A DNA stretch of 64,000 nt from Halomonas faecis (GTDB lineage Bacteria; Pseudomonadota; Gammaproteobacteria; Pseudomonadales; Halomonadaceae): NCBI RefSeq assembly GCF_010993975.1, contig NZ_JAACZO010000056.1, positions 62,001-126,000 of the forward strand, given 5' to 3'. The position numbers and the translations under genes are program-made. Below, in pieces: positions 21,731-33,567 of the stretch (its first letter is position 1; each line of letters starts with the position of its first letter). Under the pieces are notes generated by a model. The model saw only the letters and a list, made by a program, of their open reading frames with translations. It searched no databases and was not told the origin of the DNA.

Positions 21731-23130
21731 CACCCGTGATCGCCCTGGTCGGCCGCCCCAACGTGGGCAAGTCGACCCTCTTCAACCGCCTGACCCGCTC
21801 CCGGGACGCCCTGGTGGCCGACTTCGCGGGTCTGACCCGCGACCGCAAGTACGGTAATGGCCTGTTGGGCGACAAGGCCTACACGGTCATCGATACCGGC
21901 GGCATCAGCGGTGACGAAGAGGGCATCGACGCCGCCATGGCCGAGCAATCGCTGGCGGCCATCGACGAAGCCGACATCGTGCTGTTCATGGTCGACGCCC
22001 GAGCCGGCCTTCACGTGGCCGACGAGGCCATCGCCAACCACCTGCGCGTCAACCAGAAGAAAACCTGGCTAGTGGTCAACAAGACCGACGGGCTCGAAGA
22101 GCACGGCGCCATGGCCGAGTTCTGGGAGTTGGGCCTGGGCGAACCCCACCCCATCGCCGCGGCCCACGGGCGCAACGTCACCACACTGATCGAAACCGTA
22201 CTCGCCCCCTTCCCCGAGCGCGACGAGAGCCTGCCCGCCGACACCGGCAGCAAGGGCATCCGCATCGGCGTGATCGGCCGCCCCAACGTGGGCAAATCGA
22301 CCCTCGTCAACCGCCTGCTGGGCGAAGAGCGCGTGGTGGTGTTCGACGAAGCGGGCACCACTCGCGACGCCATCGAGATCCCTTTCGAGCGCCGCGGCAA
22401 GCCCTACGTGCTGGTGGATACCGCTGGCGTGCGGCGACGCAAGAACGTCCGCGAGGTGGCCGAGAAGTTCTCGATCATCAAGACCCTCGAGGCGATCAAG
22501 GCGTGCCATGTCGCCGTCATGGTGCTCGACGCGCGCTCGGGGCTCGTGGAACAGGATCTTCACCTGCTCGATTACGTGCTGACCACCGGCCGCGCCCTGG
22601 TGCTCGCCGTCAACAAGTGGGACGGCCTCGAACAGGAGGCCAAGGAAACGATGCGCGCCGAAATCAAGCGCCGCCTGGGCTTCGCCGACTATGCCGACCT
22701 GCACTTCATTTCGGCACTGCACGGCACTGGCGTGGGCGATCTCTACCCGTCCATCGAGCGCGCCTTCGCCTCGGCCAATGCTCACTGGTCGACCAACCGC
22801 CTCACCACCCTGCTGCAGGACGCCGTCGCCCAGCATCCGCCACCGCTGATCCACGGCCGGCGCATCAAGCTGCGCATGGCCCACCAGGGCGGCAGCAACC
22901 CGCCGATCATCGTCGTCCACGGCAACCAGACCGGCTCGCTGCCCGAAGCCTACAAGCGCTACCTGACCAACACCTTCCGCAAGGTGCTCAAGGTCAAGGG
23001 CACACCGATTCGCTTCGAATTCCGCTCGGGCAAGAACCCCTACGACCCCCTGGCCGGCGCCAGCGACCGCGAGAAGGCCAAGCAGCGCGAGCTGGGCCGC
23101 ACCCGCGAGGCGCGCAGCCGCCGTCGTTGA
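21727..23130 (+). CDS. der: Ribosome assembly GTPase Der (EngA)
   Basis: Der is a tandem GTPase needed for 50S ribosome assembly. The 467-residue protein has two G domains, each with the [10 protein letters not shown] loop (about residues 8 and 182), DTGG/DTAG switch motifs and NKxD motifs (VNKTDG, VNKWDG), then a KH-like C-terminal domain ending in a basic tail. The ATG overlaps the bamB stop. Confidence 0.97.
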   Translation: MTPVIALVGRPNVGKSTLFNRLTRSRDALVADFAGLTRDRKYGNGLLGDKAYTVIDTGGISGDEEGIDAAMAEQSLAAIDEADIVLFMVDARAGLHVADEAIANHLRVNQKKTWLVVNKTDGLEEHGAMAEFWELGLGEPHPIAAAHGRNVTTLIETVLAPFPERDESLPADTGSKGIRIGVIGRPNVGKSTLVNRLLGEERVVVFDEAGTTRDAIEIPFERRGKPYVLVDTAGVRRRKNVREVAEKFSIIKTLEAIKACHVAVMVLDARSGLVEQDLHLLDYVLTTGRALVLAVNKWDGLEQEAKETMRAEIKRRLGFADYADLHFISALHGTGVGDLYPSIERAFASANAHWSTNRLTTLLQDAVAQHPPPLIHGRRIKLRMAHQGGSNPPIIVVHGNQTGSLPEAYKRYLTNTFRKVLKVKGTPIRFEFRSGKNPYDPLAGASDREKAKQRELGRTREARSRRR

Positions 23131-23153
23131 CCTCCGACCGCCCGCACGGTCAT

Positions 23154-23182
23154 GAGGGGCATGCGTATCAACGCTGCCCCTC
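23154..23182 (+). terminator. Convergent hairpin between der and the DUF815-type ATPase
   Basis: GAGGGGCA (23154-23161) pairs with TGCCCCTC (23175-23182), with an inner GCGT/ACGC stem. It overlaps the last codons of the minus-strand gene. No T run is visible on either side. Confidence 0.4.
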
Positions 23183-24040
23183 GTGCAGGCGACGCCGCCC
23201 CACCCACTCGCAGGCGAACTGCCAAGCACCGCGACCGCTGCGCCCGCCGCGCAGGGTAGCGAAGCGGATCGCTTCGGCGCGCGCTTCGGCGTTCCAGTCG
23301 TGGGCATGGCCGAGCCGGGTCACCCAGTGGCAGCAGGCTTCCAGGTAGGTATCCTGATTGAACGGATAGAAACCCAGCCATAGCCCGAAACGGTCGGAAA
23401 GCGAGATCTTCTCTTCCACGGCATCGCCGTGGTGCAGTTCGTCGCCAACCCGCTGCGAAGCCTGGTTGTCGTCCAGCGATTCGGGCAGCAGGTGACGGCG
23501 GTTGGAGGTGGCGTAGAGCAGCACGTTTTCCGGCGGTCCGGTCAGTGCACCGTCGAGCACGCTCTTCAACGCCTTGTAGGCATCGTCGTGCCCCTCGAAG
23601 GAGAGATCGTCGCAGTAGACCACGAAACGCCGCTCGTGGCGGCGCAGCTGAGACACCAGCAGCGGCAGGCTGCCCAAGTCATGACGATCGATCTGCACCA
23701 GACGCAGCCCCTCCGGTGCCAGGCTGTTGAGCAGGGCCCGGATCAGCGACGACTTGCCGCTGCCCCGCGAGCCCCACAACAGAGCGTGGTTGGCCGGAAA
23801 CCCCTGCAAGAAGGCACGCGTATTGTCGACCAGGGCCAGTTTCTGGCGTTCGATACCCAGCAGATCGTCTAGGCTCAGGGCGTCCCGGGGCGGTACCGGC
23901 AGCAGGTGGCCGCCCAGCGAATGGCGCTGCCACAGCGCGGCTACGTCGCGCGACCAGTCGACCTCCTGGGGCGTCGGCGGCAGCCAGTGCTCCACGTGAT
24001 CCAGCAGGCGGGTCAGGCGACGGCTCAGCTCGGCGTCCAT
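23168..24040 (-). CDS. DUF815-family AAA+ ATPase
   Basis: The 290-residue protein has a Walker A motif GSRGSGKSS near residue 88, a Walker B-like VVYCDDLSFEG segment, sensor-like YATSNRRHLLPE and a C-terminal helical domain, matching the DUF815 ATPase family. Members are widespread but their substrate is unknown. AAAAGGAG precedes the chosen ATG; a longer in-frame extension runs antisense to the M48 protease gene and is rejected. It is divergent from that protease, with 117 bases between them. Confidence 0.88.
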   Translation of the reverse strand: MDAELSRRLTRLLDHVEHWLPPTPQEVDWSRDVAALWQRHSLGGHLLPVPPRDALSLDDLLGIERQKLALVDNTRAFLQGFPANHALLWGSRGSGKSSLIRALLNSLAPEGLRLVQIDRHDLGSLPLLVSQLRRHERRFVVYCDDLSFEGHDDAYKALKSVLDGALTGPPENVLLYATSNRRHLLPESLDDNQASQRVGDELHHGDAVEEKISLSDRFGLWLGFYPFNQDTYLEACCHWVTRLGHAHDWNAEARAEAIRFATLRGGRSGRGAWQFACEWVGRRRLHEGQR

Positions 24041-24157
24041 GGCGTGCTCCTTTTCCGTATCGGGCGGTTGACCTGGCAGGCGTTCAGGGTATCTTGTGGC
24101 GAACCCGGTCGCCCCGTCCAGAGTCATAGAAATCTGGAACCGATAGGAGCCCCTACC

Positions 24158-24958
24158 ATGCGCTGGATCCCCTGCCTCGTCGTTGGTGCCCTCGCCATCG
24201 CGCTCGCCGCCTGCACCACCTCGCCCACCGGCCGCTCGCAGCTCACTCTGATGTCTGACCAGCAACTCGATCAGATGGGGCAACAGGCTTTTGCCCAGTA
24301 TCAGGAGGAGCTTCCCTCGGTGGGCGGCGCACCGCAACGCTATGCGGAGTGCATCGCCAGCGCCATCGTCGACGTGCTGCCCGAGCGCGAGCGCAATCAG
24401 AACTGGCAGATTCGCGTCTTCGAATCCGAGCAGGCCAACGCCTTCGCCATGCCCGGCGGCTATATGGGACTCAACACGGGGCTGCTGGAGATCGCCGAGA
24501 CTCAGGACCAAGTGGCCTCGGTGGTCGCCCATGAGATCGGCCACGTGCTGGCCCGTCACGCCAACGAACGCGCCTCCAACCAGGCCGTCACCCAGATCGG
24601 CATCTCGGCGCTCGGCTCCGCCGCCGGCCTCGAAGGCCCCGGCGGCGAGCAGATGATGGCGGCGCTGGGCCTCGGCGCCCAATACGGCATCCTGCTGCCC
24701 TTCTCGCGGCGCCATGAGAGCGAGGCCGACGCGATCGGCCTGATGCTGATGGCCGATGCCGGCTTCGATCCGCGTGCGAGCATCGCGCTGTGGGAGAACA
24801 TGAGCGCCCAGGGCGGCGGCCAGCCGCCGGCGTGGATGTCGACCCACCCCAGCCATGGCCAGCGCATCGCTGGGTTGGAAGCGCAGATGAGCGAGGCGAC
24901 GTCGCGCTACGAGCGGGCGCGCAGCGCTGGGCGAACGCCCAATTGCCCTCGCCCCTGA
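24158..24958 (+). CDS. Periplasmic M48-family metalloprotease lipoprotein
   Basis: The 266-residue protein begins with a lipoprotein signal whose lipobox ALAAC puts the lipidated cysteine near residue 20. The zinc-protease motif HEIGH (in VASVVAHEIGHVLARHANE) and a third ligand region, SRRHESEADAIGL, match the YggG/LoiP group of peptidase M48. These lipoproteins degrade misfolded envelope proteins. TAGGAG stands in front of the ATG. A structured repeat element begins 16 bases past the stop. Confidence 0.92.
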   Translation: MRWIPCLVVGALAIALAACTTSPTGRSQLTLMSDQQLDQMGQQAFAQYQEELPSVGGAPQRYAECIASAIVDVLPERERNQNWQIRVFESEQANAFAMPGGYMGLNTGLLEIAETQDQVASVVAHEIGHVLARHANERASNQAVTQIGISALGSAAGLEGPGGEQMMAALGLGAQYGILLPFSRRHESEADAIGLMLMADAGFDPRASIALWENMSAQGGGQPPAWMSTHPSHGQRIAGLEAQMSEATSRYERARSAGRTPNCPRP

Positions 24959-24974
24959 ACCACCAGCGCACGGC

Positions 24975-25059
24975 GGCAGGCCGGCGAGGAGGCGCTGTGA
25001 ATCCCTCCCTGGACGCTACATTTGCCATCCCTGGCAAATGACCTCCTCTTCGGCCTGCC
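24975..25059 (+). repeat. R1 dispersed palindromic repeat, copy 1 (85 bp)
   Basis: Nested inverted repeats fold the element: outer stem GGCAGGCC/GGCCTGCC (24975-24982, 25052-25059), middle stem GAGGAGG/CCTCCTC, and an inner hairpin ATTTGCCA/TGGCAAAT (25020-25027, 25032-25039). A second copy lies reversed at 33412-33496; the two are both 85 bases with 13 differences and no gaps by my count. Confidence 0.9.
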
Positions 25060-25119
25060 CCCGGCACTCCTCAGACGTTGGCTGCAAGATAGCCAAGCCC
25101 ACAACCAACGGGAAGACGC

Positions 25120-25380
25120 ATGCTGAAACTCGGACTGCTGCTGCTGATCGTGCCGCCCCTGGCGCTGATGGGCCTCTATTTTCACGAGCTGTCGGCGGTG
25201 CGCGAATGCACCCTGATCGACGGCGGGCACTGGGACTACCTGGAGGGGGTGTGCCGCGACACGCGCCAGCCCTTCGTGCCCTGGGTGGAGCGCGCGCCCT
25301 GGCTGGTCAACGGCGGCATGCTGCTGTCGGTGGTGGGGCTGGTGATGGTGATGGCGCGCTTCTACGTCAGGAAGCGCTGA
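25120..25380 (+). CDS. Hypothetical small membrane protein, 86 residues
   Basis: Two hydrophobic helices (about residues 2-20 and 63-80) flank a polar loop with two cysteines (C32 and C47), followed by a basic tail RFYVRKR. This suggests a two-pass inner-membrane protein with a periplasmic loop that could form a disulfide. The 3' end overlaps the convergent aroE gene by 14 bases. I do not recognise the family. Confidence 0.65.
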   Translation: MLKLGLLLLIVPPLALMGLYFHELSAVRECTLIDGGHWDYLEGVCRDTRQPFVPWVERAPWLVNGGMLLSVVGLVMVMARFYVRKR

Positions 25381-26188
25381 GCGAGCGGCGTAGCGCTTCC
25401 CGCACCGGCGCCGTCTCGGGCCGCTTGCCCCGCCACTGGAAGAACGACTCCGCCGCCTGCTCCACCAGCATGCCCAGGCCGTCTCGGCAACGCGCGCCGC
25501 GCTCGGCGGCCCACTGCAGAAAGACCGTGGGTTCGGCGCCGTACATCATGTCATAGGCGGTGGCGCCCGCGGCGAACAGGGCGTCGGGCAGCGGCGGCAG
25601 ATCGCCGGCGAGACTCGCGCTGGTACCGTTGATCACCACGTCGAAGGGGCCGGCCACGGCATCGAAGCCGCCACCGGCGATTTCGCCCAGGTCGGTGAAG
25701 TCCTCGGCCAGGGCCGCGGCCTTCTCGGCGGTACGGTTGGCGACGAACAGGCTCGCCGGCGCCTCCGCCAGCAGCGGCTCCAGCACGCCGCGTACCGCGC
25801 CCCCAGCGCCCAGTACCAGAACCCTCGCTCCCTTCAATGTGACGTCGTGATCGACCAGGTCACGCACCAGCCCCACGCCGTCGGTGGTATCGCCATAGGT
25901 CTCGCCGTTGCCACCGAGGATCAGGGTGTTCACCGCCCCGGCGCGCCGGGCACGATGGCTCAGGGTATCGCACAGGCGGAAGGCTTCTTCCTTGAAGGGC
26001 ACGGTGACGTTGGCGCCGCGGCCTCCCGCGGCCACGAAGGCGCGCCAGGCGCCGGCGAAGTCGTCGAGCGGCGCTTCGATGGCGGTGTAGTCGATCGCTT
26101 CACCGATCTGCTCGGCGAAGGCGGCATGGATCGCCGGCGACTTGGAATGGGCCACCGGATGGCCGAAGACGCAGTAACGGTCGGGCAT
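25367..26188 (-). CDS. aroE: Shikimate dehydrogenase
   Basis: AroE reduces 3-dehydroshikimate with NADPH in aromatic amino-acid synthesis. The 273-residue protein has the N-terminal substrate site [17 protein letters not shown], the catalytic lysine in [11 protein letters not shown], the nucleotide-binding glycine motif [12 protein letters not shown] and the C-terminal [13 protein letters not shown]. It is last in a minus-strand group with hemF and tsaC; the gap to hemF is 13 bases. Confidence 0.96.
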   Translation of the reverse strand: MPDRYCVFGHPVAHSKSPAIHAAFAEQIGEAIDYTAIEAPLDDFAGAWRAFVAAGGRGANVTVPFKEEAFRLCDTLSHRARRAGAVNTLILGGNGETYGDTTDGVGLVRDLVDHDVTLKGARVLVLGAGGAVRGVLEPLLAEAPASLFVANRTAEKAAALAEDFTDLGEIAGGGFDAVAGPFDVVINGTSASLAGDLPPLPDALFAAGATAYDMMYGAEPTVFLQWAAERGARCRDGLGMLVEQAAESFFQWRGKRPETAPVREALRRSLSAS

Positions 26189-26201
26189 GGAAACTCCTCG
26201 T

Positions 26202-27711
<1,510 letters not shown>

Positions 27712-27762
27712 GGACACTCCTCGGAAGTCGACGCGACGCCACGCGAACGGGCGAGGATTCTA

Positions 27763-28863
27763 TCACGCTCGCGACAGACGCACCCAGCCGCCCGGCGACT
27801 GTGCCACGCAGCCTTCGAGCTCCAGCTCGAGCAGGCGGCGCTGGCACTCCGGCACGTCGAGTCCGGTCAATGCCACCAGCGAGTCCAGCGGCGCCGGGGT
27901 ATCGCTGAGCCAGCGCAGCAACGGATCGCTCGTCGCCTCGTCAGCCGCTTGCACCGGCGGCGTGGGCACGTGCACCGCCGCCCATTGGGAGAGCTCTTCG
28001 AGGATGTCGCCGACTCCGCGCACCAACACCGCCCCCTGGCGGATCAGTTGCAGGCAGCCCCGGGCCTGGGGGTTGTGAATGGAGCCCGGCAAGGCGAACA
28101 CCTCACGGTTCTGTTCGCTGGCCAGCCGAGCGCTCACCAGCGAGCCGCTCTTCTCGGCGGCCTCCACGACCAGTACGCCCAACGACAGCCCGGTGACGAT
28201 GCGATTGCGGCGCGGAAAGAAGCCGGCCCTCGCTCGAGTGCCGGGCGGATGCTCGGCGAGCAACAGGCCGCCCTCGGCGAGCAGCCGGTGATAGAGGGTG
28301 GCATGACGCGGCGGGTAGATGACGTCGACGCCGCAGCCCAGCACGGCGACGGTGCGCCCGCCTGCATCGAGAGCGGCACTCTGGGCGGCCCCGTCGATGC
28401 CCAGCGCCATGCCGCTGACCACCGCCCAGTCGCGCCCGACGAGTTCCCGGGCGAAGGCGGCAGCATTGGTCAGGCCCTCCCGAGTGGGGCGTCGGGAGCC
28501 GACGATGGCCAGCGTCGGCGGTACCAGCGCCGCCAGGTCGCCCTCTGCCCACAGCAGCGGCGGGGGGTCGGCGATTTGGGTGAGCAGCCTCGGCCAGGCG
28601 GAATGTCCGGGATACAGCAGATGGCGCGACGGGGCACTCTCGCTCCACGCCAGATCGGCTTCGACCTGCGCCTTCATCGGACTGCGGGTCGGGTGATCCA
28701 GCCACAGGCGCAGCGCCGTTGCCGCTTCACGCGGCAGATGGACCAACCAACCCTCAGGCCAGGCCGGCGCCGCTTCACTCAGCTCGGCCAGGCGGGCACT
28801 GCCCAAACCGGGCAGGCGCACGAGGGCCAGCCAGTCGCGCAACGGGGGCAGTGATGCAGTCAT
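27763..28863 (-). CDS. dprA: DNA-processing protein DprA
   Basis: DprA loads RecA on incoming single-stranded DNA during natural transformation. The 366-residue protein has an N-terminal helical domain (DWLALVRLPGLGSARL), a Rossmann-like core with AIVGSRRPTREG, SGMALGIDGAAQSAAL and FPRRNRIVTGLS, and a C-terminal winged helix. An in-frame GTG at 28872 overlaps the stop of the upstream LysM gene and is an alternative start. The gene is co-directional with LysM and tsaC. Confidence 0.94.
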   Translation of the reverse strand: MTASLPPLRDWLALVRLPGLGSARLAELSEAAPAWPEGWLVHLPREAATALRLWLDHPTRSPMKAQVEADLAWSESAPSRHLLYPGHSAWPRLLTQIADPPPLLWAEGDLAALVPPTLAIVGSRRPTREGLTNAAAFARELVGRDWAVVSGMALGIDGAAQSAALDAGGRTVAVLGCGVDVIYPPRHATLYHRLLAEGGLLLAEHPPGTRARAGFFPRRNRIVTGLSLGVLVVEAAEKSGSLVSARLASEQNREVFALPGSIHNPQARGCLQLIRQGAVLVRGVGDILEELSQWAAVHVPTPPVQAADEATSDPLLRWLSDTPAPLDSLVALTGLDVPECQRRLLELELEGCVAQSPGGWVRLSRA

Positions 28864-28868
28864 GGCGC

Positions 28869-29924
28869 TCACTGCCCCGCACGTCCGACGAGCGAAGCCG
28901 GGTTGCGCACTCGGTCACCCACCTCCAGGCTGCGCGTGGCGCGCATGATCAGGGCGTAGCTCAGCTTGTCATAGACACGGAAGACCATGGCCAGGCCCGC
29001 TTCCGTACCGGGCAGCCTGAGCGCCTCGCCGGTACGTGGATCGGCGACCTGCTCGCCGAGCTGCTCGACGGCCAGCACGTGGCCTGGCGCCAGGCCGTCG
29101 CGCCGGCCGCGATCGAGCGTCACCACCTGCAGGCGGCCGGCAAAGCGGACACCGCCGGGCACGGCCAGGATCTGGCCATCGATCTCGCTGTCGGGCGCGC
29201 GCGGCAACAACTCGCGATCCAGTTCGCGGCTCTCCAAGGGCAGCACGATGTCGTCGTCGCGAATCTCGCGGCTGGCGGAGGTCACCTGAAGCACGGCGAT
29301 ATCCGCTTCCTGACGCTCGCGGCGCACCTGGCCGATACTCTCCAGCTCCAGCCCGAGCACCTCGCCGGTCGCTTCATCGACGTAGCGCTCACCGCGTCGA
29401 TAGACTCCATAGAGGGAACCCGAGGCCAACTCGCCGCGGGCATAGAGGCGATCGCCGGCACCGCTGATGATACGCCGGTCGTCACCGGCCACCACGTAGG
29501 CCAGTTCCTCCAGATTCTCCGGGTCATCGACCACCCGATGATCGCGCAGGAAGTGGCGTATCGACTCCAGAGGAATCGGCGCGATCGCTTCGCGGGGCGG
29601 AATTCGCCGCACCTCCGGCGACAGGCGAACCACGTTCTGGCCCCGCTCCAGCCCCAGGCAGGGTCGGCCATTGCAATCGTAGAGAAAGATCGTGTCGCCA
29701 GGGTAGATCAGGTGGGGGTCGTCGATCTGGGGATTGACTCGCCACACCTCGGGCCACTGCCAGGGGTGATGCAGGAAGCGCCCGGCAATGTCCCACAGGG
29801 TATCGCCGCGCACCACGGTGTAGCGCTCGGGCGCCTCGTCACGCAGCCCGCGATCCCAACTGGGTGCTTGAGCCCACGCCATCGCCCCCCACAGTGCGAC
29901 GATCACCGCCAGAGTCGCCCGCAT
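28869..29924 (-). CDS. Exported LysM-domain protein
   Basis: After a signal peptide (MRATLAVIVALWGAMAWAQA) the 351-residue protein has a LysM domain (about residues 35-85) beginning YTVVRGDTLWDIAGRFL, which binds peptidoglycan. The rest forms beta-rich repeats with GDRLYARGELASG and VVTLDRGRRDGLAPGHVLAV. A gene of this kind upstream of dprA and divergent from def is usual in gammaproteobacteria. A start at 29951 is possible, but GGAGAGG and the signal peptide favour 29924. Confidence 0.9.
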   Translation of the reverse strand: MRATLAVIVALWGAMAWAQAPSWDRGLRDEAPERYTVVRGDTLWDIAGRFLHHPWQWPEVWRVNPQIDDPHLIYPGDTIFLYDCNGRPCLGLERGQNVVRLSPEVRRIPPREAIAPIPLESIRHFLRDHRVVDDPENLEELAYVVAGDDRRIISGAGDRLYARGELASGSLYGVYRRGERYVDEATGEVLGLELESIGQVRRERQEADIAVLQVTSASREIRDDDIVLPLESRELDRELLPRAPDSEIDGQILAVPGGVRFAGRLQVVTLDRGRRDGLAPGHVLAVEQLGEQVADPRTGEALRLPGTEAGLAMVFRVYDKLSYALIMRATRSLEVGDRVRNPASLVGRAGQ

Positions 29925-30032
29925 GCCTCTCCAACTTGCGCTCCCCTTCATCCCTGCCGTCCCCCTGCTCGTCGCGGTCGAGTCTCCCGGGCCCTGGCGA
30001 CCGGGAACCGCACCCGCATGATCGGGTCGGTA

Positions 30033-30041
30033 TGCTATAGT
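30033..30041 (+). promoter_or_regulatory. Extended -10 promoter for def-fmt-rsmB
   Basis: TGCTATAGT is an extended -10 (TG-n-TATAGT), 105 bases before the def ATG, in the divergent region shared with the LysM gene. Confidence 0.5.
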
Positions 30042-30145
30042 CGCACGCTATGGCCCACATGCGGGGCACAGTGGTTTCCCCGCTGGCCCCGACCACCTAG
30101 AATAAGGCCATCCCCTGAATCAAGCATAACGGTGATACCAACGCC

Positions 30146-30658
30146 ATGGCCAAACTACCCATCCTCGAATTTCCCGACGAGCGGCTGCGCACCCAAGCCG
30201 CTCCGGTCGAGGCGGTCGATGACGCGGTACGTCAGCTGGTCGACGACATGCTCGAAACCATGTACGACGCCAACGGTATCGGCTTGGCCGCCACCCAGGT
30301 GGACGTGCATCGGCGGGTGATCGTCATGGACGTCAGCGACGACCGCGCCCGACCGCTGGTGCTGATCAACCCCGAAGTCACGCCGCTCGGCGACGAGCGC
30401 GAGCCCATGTCCGAAGGGTGCCTGTCGATTCCCGAATACTATGCCGAGGTGCCGCGCGCGCTCCGGGTTCACCTCAAGGCACTGGACCGCGATGGCTCGC
30501 CCTACGAGCTCGAGGCCGACGGCCTGCTCGCCCACTGCATCCAGCACGAACACGATCACCTGGAAGGCGTGCTGTTCGTCGACTACCTCTCGCCGCTCAA
30601 ACGCGACCGGGTGCGCAAGAAAATGGAAAAGCGCCACAAGCAGATGCAGCCCGCCTGA
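30146..30658 (+). CDS. def: Peptide deformylase
   Basis: Def removes the N-formyl group from new proteins using a bound metal. All three motifs are present in the 170-residue protein: GIGLAATQ (about 44-51), EGCLS (about 90-94) with the metal cysteine, and HEHDHLEG near residue 134 supplying the two histidines and the catalytic glutamate. It is paired with fmt, which adds the formyl group to the initiator tRNA, and rsmB. Confidence 0.97.
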   Translation: MAKLPILEFPDERLRTQAAPVEAVDDAVRQLVDDMLETMYDANGIGLAATQVDVHRRVIVMDVSDDRARPLVLINPEVTPLGDEREPMSEGCLSIPEYYAEVPRALRVHLKALDRDGSPYELEADGLLAHCIQHEHDHLEGVLFVDYLSPLKRDRVRKKMEKRHKQMQPA

Positions 30659-30677
30659 GAGGTGCATTCGCCATTCG

Positions 30678-30706
30678 CGAAGGCCGGGTTCACACCCCGG
30701 CCTTCG
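30678..30706 (+). terminator. Strong hairpin between def and fmt
   Basis: CGAAGGCCGGG (30678-30688) is exactly complementary to CCCGGCCTTCG (30696-30706) with a 7-base loop. No T run follows, so it may reduce rather than end transcription into fmt. Confidence 0.5.
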
Positions 30707-30762
30707 TCGTTGGGGCCGCCTCCGTTATCATGGACCTTCCGCTCACCGGCAAGGCCCGAGAC

Positions 30763-31752
30763 ATGTCCCGATCCCTGCGCGTCATCTTCGCCGGCACGCC
30801 CGACTTCGCCGCAGCGAGCCTCACGGCACTGCTCGAGAGTCGTCACGCCGTCGCCGCCGTCTATACCCAGCCCGACCGCCCTGCCGGACGCGGCCGCCAG
30901 CTATCGGAAAGCCCGGTCAAGCGGCTGGCGGGCAGCCACGGCCTGCCCGTACTCCAGCCCGAGAGTCTCAAGACCAGCGCGGTACAGAACGAATTGGCCG
31001 CCCACGCCGCAGACGTCATGGTGGTGGTGGCCTACGGTCTGATCCTGCCGCAGGCGGTGCTGGAGATCCCCAGGCTGGGCTGCCTCAACGTCCACGCTTC
31101 GCTGCTGCCGCGCTGGCGAGGCGCAGCCCCCATTCAGCGCGCCATCGAGGCTGGCGACGCCGAGAGCGGCGTGACCATCATGCAGATGGACGAAGGGCTG
31201 GACACCGGCGACATGCTGCTCGTAAGGCGCACGCCGATCACCGCCACCACCACCGGCGGCGAGCTCCACGACACCCTGGCCCGGCTCGGCGGCGAAGCGC
31301 TGGTCGAGGCCCTGGACGCCCTGGCGGAGGGAGCGCTCTCCGCCACTCCGCAGCCCGCGGAGGGTGTTACCTACGCCGCCAAGCTCTCCAAGTCCGAGGC
31401 CGAACTGGATTTCCGCGAGCCCGCCGAGCGACTCGCGGCCAAGATTCGCGCCTTCAACCCCTGGCCGGTGGCCTGGTGTCCTCTGGGCACCGCCAGACTG
31501 CGCCTGCTGATGGCCGAAGCGAGCGCCCCCCGCGCTGGTGAGTCGGCGCAGCCCCCGGGAACCCTGCTAGCCCCCGATACCGATGCACTGCGCATCGCCT
31601 GCGGCACTACCGGTAGCGAGGTCCTGCGCGTCACTCGCGCCCAGCTACCCGGCGGCAAGCCGCTTCCTGCCCGCGACCTGCTCAACGCCCGTCACGCCAG
31701 CCTGGCTCCAGGCCAGCCGCTGGGCGCCACCAGCCAGGAAGACCAGCCATGA
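30763..31752 (+). CDS. fmt: Methionyl-tRNA formyltransferase
   Basis: Fmt formylates initiator Met-tRNA with 10-formyl-THF. The 329-residue protein begins [15 protein letters not shown], with [12 protein letters not shown], the catalytic region [21 protein letters not shown] and DTGDMLL, then a C-terminal tRNA-binding domain with [10 protein letters not shown]. An ATG at 30730 would add 11 residues. Its stop overlaps the rsmB start by four bases. Confidence 0.96.
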   Translation: MSRSLRVIFAGTPDFAAASLTALLESRHAVAAVYTQPDRPAGRGRQLSESPVKRLAGSHGLPVLQPESLKTSAVQNELAAHAADVMVVVAYGLILPQAVLEIPRLGCLNVHASLLPRWRGAAPIQRAIEAGDAESGVTIMQMDEGLDTGDMLLVRRTPITATTTGGELHDTLARLGGEALVEALDALAEGALSATPQPAEGVTYAAKLSKSEAELDFREPAERLAAKIRAFNPWPVAWCPLGTARLRLLMAEASAPRAGESAQPPGTLLAPDTDALRIACGTTGSEVLRVTRAQLPGGKPLPARDLLNARHASLAPGQPLGATSQEDQP

Positions 31753-33110
31753 CCCGCTCCACTCCACATTCACGCAATGGCACACGACACGGCGAGATGA
31801 CCGATGGCGGCCAGGCCGTGCGAGCCAGCGCCGCCCGGGCCCTGGCACCGGTGATCGCCGGCAAGGGATCGCTCAACGACCTCGACGACCATCAGGTGGT
31901 GGCCCGCGACCGGGCGCTGTTCAAGGCGCTCTGCTACGGCACCTGCCGCACCCTGCCACGCCTGGAAGCGCTCGCCGACCGGCTGCTCAAGAGCCCCTTC
32001 AAGGCCCGTGATGCCGATGTCCAGGCACTGCTGCTGCTGGGCATCCATCAGCTGCTCTACCTGCGCATCCCCGCTCATGCCGCCGTGGGCGAATCGGCCG
32101 GCGCCGCCCGCCTGCTCGGCAAGGAGTGGGCCACGCGCGTGATCAACGGCTGCCTGCGCCGCCTGCAGCGCGAATCCGCCGCTCTGCAAGCCGAAGTGGA
32201 CCGCGACCCGGCCGTGGCGCTGCTGCATCCGCGCTGGCTACTCAAGACGCTGCGCCAAGCCTGGCCCGAGGACTGGCGTGCCATTGCCGAAGCCAACAAC
32301 GTACCGGGGCCCATGACGCTGCGCGTCAACCGCCGCCGCGGGGATCGCGAAGCCTATCTGTCTCGCCTTGCCGATGCCGGTTTCGAGGCACGCTTGTGCG
32401 CCCATGCTCCCGACGGCCTGACACTGGAGACGCCCTGCGACGTCCAGGCACTACCGGGCTTCGCCGAGGGCGATGTCAGCGTGCAGGACGAAGCCGCGCA
32501 GCTCGCGGCGGAAATGCTCGGCCCGGTCCTGGCGCCGCGCCCCGGCGGCCGGGTGCTCGACGCCTGCTGCGCCCCCGGCGGCAAGACCGCCCACCTGCTG
32601 GAGCTCTTCGACATCGAGCTCGTTGCCCTGGACAGCGATGCCGTGCGCCTGGCCCGGGTCGAGGATACCCTGGCGCGCCTGGGGCTCTCGGCCATCCTGA
32701 TGCATGCCGATGCCACCACTCGCGACTGGTGGGACGGCACCCCCTTCGACGCCATCCTGCTCGATGCGCCCTGCTCCGGCACCGGAGTCATTCGCCGCCA
32801 CCCCGACATCAAGCGCCTGCGCCGCCCCTCGGACATCGCCAAGCTGGCCGACCTGCAGCGCCGACTGCTCGACAGCCTCTGGCCACTGCTGCGCCCGGGC
32901 GGCACCCTGGTCTATGCCACCTGCTCGATACTGCCCGAGGAGAACAGCGACCAGGTCGGGGACTTCCTGTCACGCACGCCCGACGCCCGGGACACGACGC
33001 CGACGGATCTGAGCTGGGGTCGTCCTGCCACCATCGGGCGCCAGCTGCTGCCGGTAGTGGACCATCACGACGGCTTCTTTTATGCCAGACTGAATAAAGC
33101 GGCCAGTTGA
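31749..33110 (+). CDS. rsmB: 16S rRNA (cytosine(967)-C5)-methyltransferase
   Basis: RsmB methylates C967 of 16S rRNA. The 453-residue protein has an N-terminal NusB-like helical domain (about 25-160, with [21 protein letters not shown]) and a C-terminal Rossmann methyltransferase with the SAM motif [16 protein letters not shown] and catalytic-cysteine motifs [17 protein letters not shown] and [11 protein letters not shown]. An extra 20 or so polar residues at the N-terminus exceed the E. coli protein. It is translationally coupled to fmt. Confidence 0.96.
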   Translation: MTRSTPHSRNGTRHGEMTDGGQAVRASAARALAPVIAGKGSLNDLDDHQVVARDRALFKALCYGTCRTLPRLEALADRLLKSPFKARDADVQALLLLGIHQLLYLRIPAHAAVGESAGAARLLGKEWATRVINGCLRRLQRESAALQAEVDRDPAVALLHPRWLLKTLRQAWPEDWRAIAEANNVPGPMTLRVNRRRGDREAYLSRLADAGFEARLCAHAPDGLTLETPCDVQALPGFAEGDVSVQDEAAQLAAEMLGPVLAPRPGGRVLDACCAPGGKTAHLLELFDIELVALDSDAVRLARVEDTLARLGLSAILMHADATTRDWWDGTPFDAILLDAPCSGTGVIRRHPDIKRLRRPSDIAKLADLQRRLLDSLWPLLRPGGTLVYATCSILPEENSDQVGDFLSRTPDARDTTPTDLSWGRPATIGRQLLPVVDHHDGFFYARLNKAAS

Positions 33111-33147
33111 GCCGCCGCTATCGGTCACTCATCAACGGGGAGGCGCC

Positions 33148-33354
33148 ATGAGCCACCACGTCTACAAGCACATCGAGCTCACCGGCTCCTCGGAGCTGGG
33201 CATCGAAGACGCCATCAACAACGCCATCGTCAAGGCTTCCGAGACGCTGCACGGCATGCGCTGGTTCGAGGTCACCGATACCCGCGGCCACATCGAGCAT
33301 GGCCGCGTGGCTCACTGGCAAGTCACCCTGCGGATCGGCTTCACTCTCGACTGA
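33148..33354 (+). CDS. Dodecin flavin-binding protein
   Basis: The 68-residue protein begins [22 protein letters not shown] and contains [17 protein letters not shown], the dodecin signature with the tryptophan that stacks on flavin. Dodecins form 12-subunit hollow spheres that store riboflavin or FMN. GGGAGG precedes the ATG. The gene follows rsmB by 37 bases, and a 301-base gene-free region with two repeat elements separates it from trkA. Confidence 0.92.
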   Translation: MSHHVYKHIELTGSSELGIEDAINNAIVKASETLHGMRWFEVTDTRGHIEHGRVAHWQVTLRIGFTLD

Positions 33355-33411
33355 AACCCGCTGCCTGGGCCGGATGAGGCAGTACAATCGCTGACGACGA
33401 GGTGCGCCGGG

Positions 33412-33496
33412 GACAGGTCAAAGAGGAGGTCTTTTGCCATGGATGGCAAAAGTAGCGCCCAGGGACGGGTTAACAGCGCCTCCTCGCAGACCTGTC
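33412..33496 (-). repeat. R1 dispersed palindromic repeat, copy 2 (85 bp, reversed)
   Basis: Read on the minus strand, this copy aligns without gaps to the one at 24975-25059 (72 of 85 identical by hand count). The outer stem is GACAGGTC/GACCTGTC, the middle stem GAGGAGG/CCTCCTC, the inner hairpin TTTTGCCA/TGGCAAAA. Three pairs differ from copy 1 on both sides while keeping pairing. It abuts repeat R2. Confidence 0.9.
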
Positions 33497-33545
33497 GACG
33501 GATCAGCACCGAGTCAACTTGCTATCTGAGATAGCGCTAGCCGGA
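33497..33545 (-). repeat. R2 dispersed repeat, copy A (about 49 bp, reversed)
   Basis: On the minus strand it ends in a 28-base core TAGCAAGTTGACTCGG..., identical except for one base to 41173-41200. A small hairpin GCTATC-TCA-GATAGC precedes the core. It directly touches the outer stem of R1 copy 2. Confidence 0.8.
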
Positions 33546-33549
33546 GAGG

Positions 33550-33567
33550 GCCTGTTCCCTAACAGGC
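33550..33567 (+). other. Hairpin upstream of trkA
   Basis: GCCTGTT (33550-33556) pairs with AACAGGC (33561-33567) around CCCT. It lies in the leader or promoter region of trkA, next to a possible TATGCT -10 at 33576-33581. Role unknown. Confidence 0.4.

Noticed and set aside
24041..24856. N-terminal extension of the DUF815-type ATPase
   Set aside because: It runs antisense through the start of the M48 lipoprotein gene; the AAAAGGAG site marks the start at 24040.
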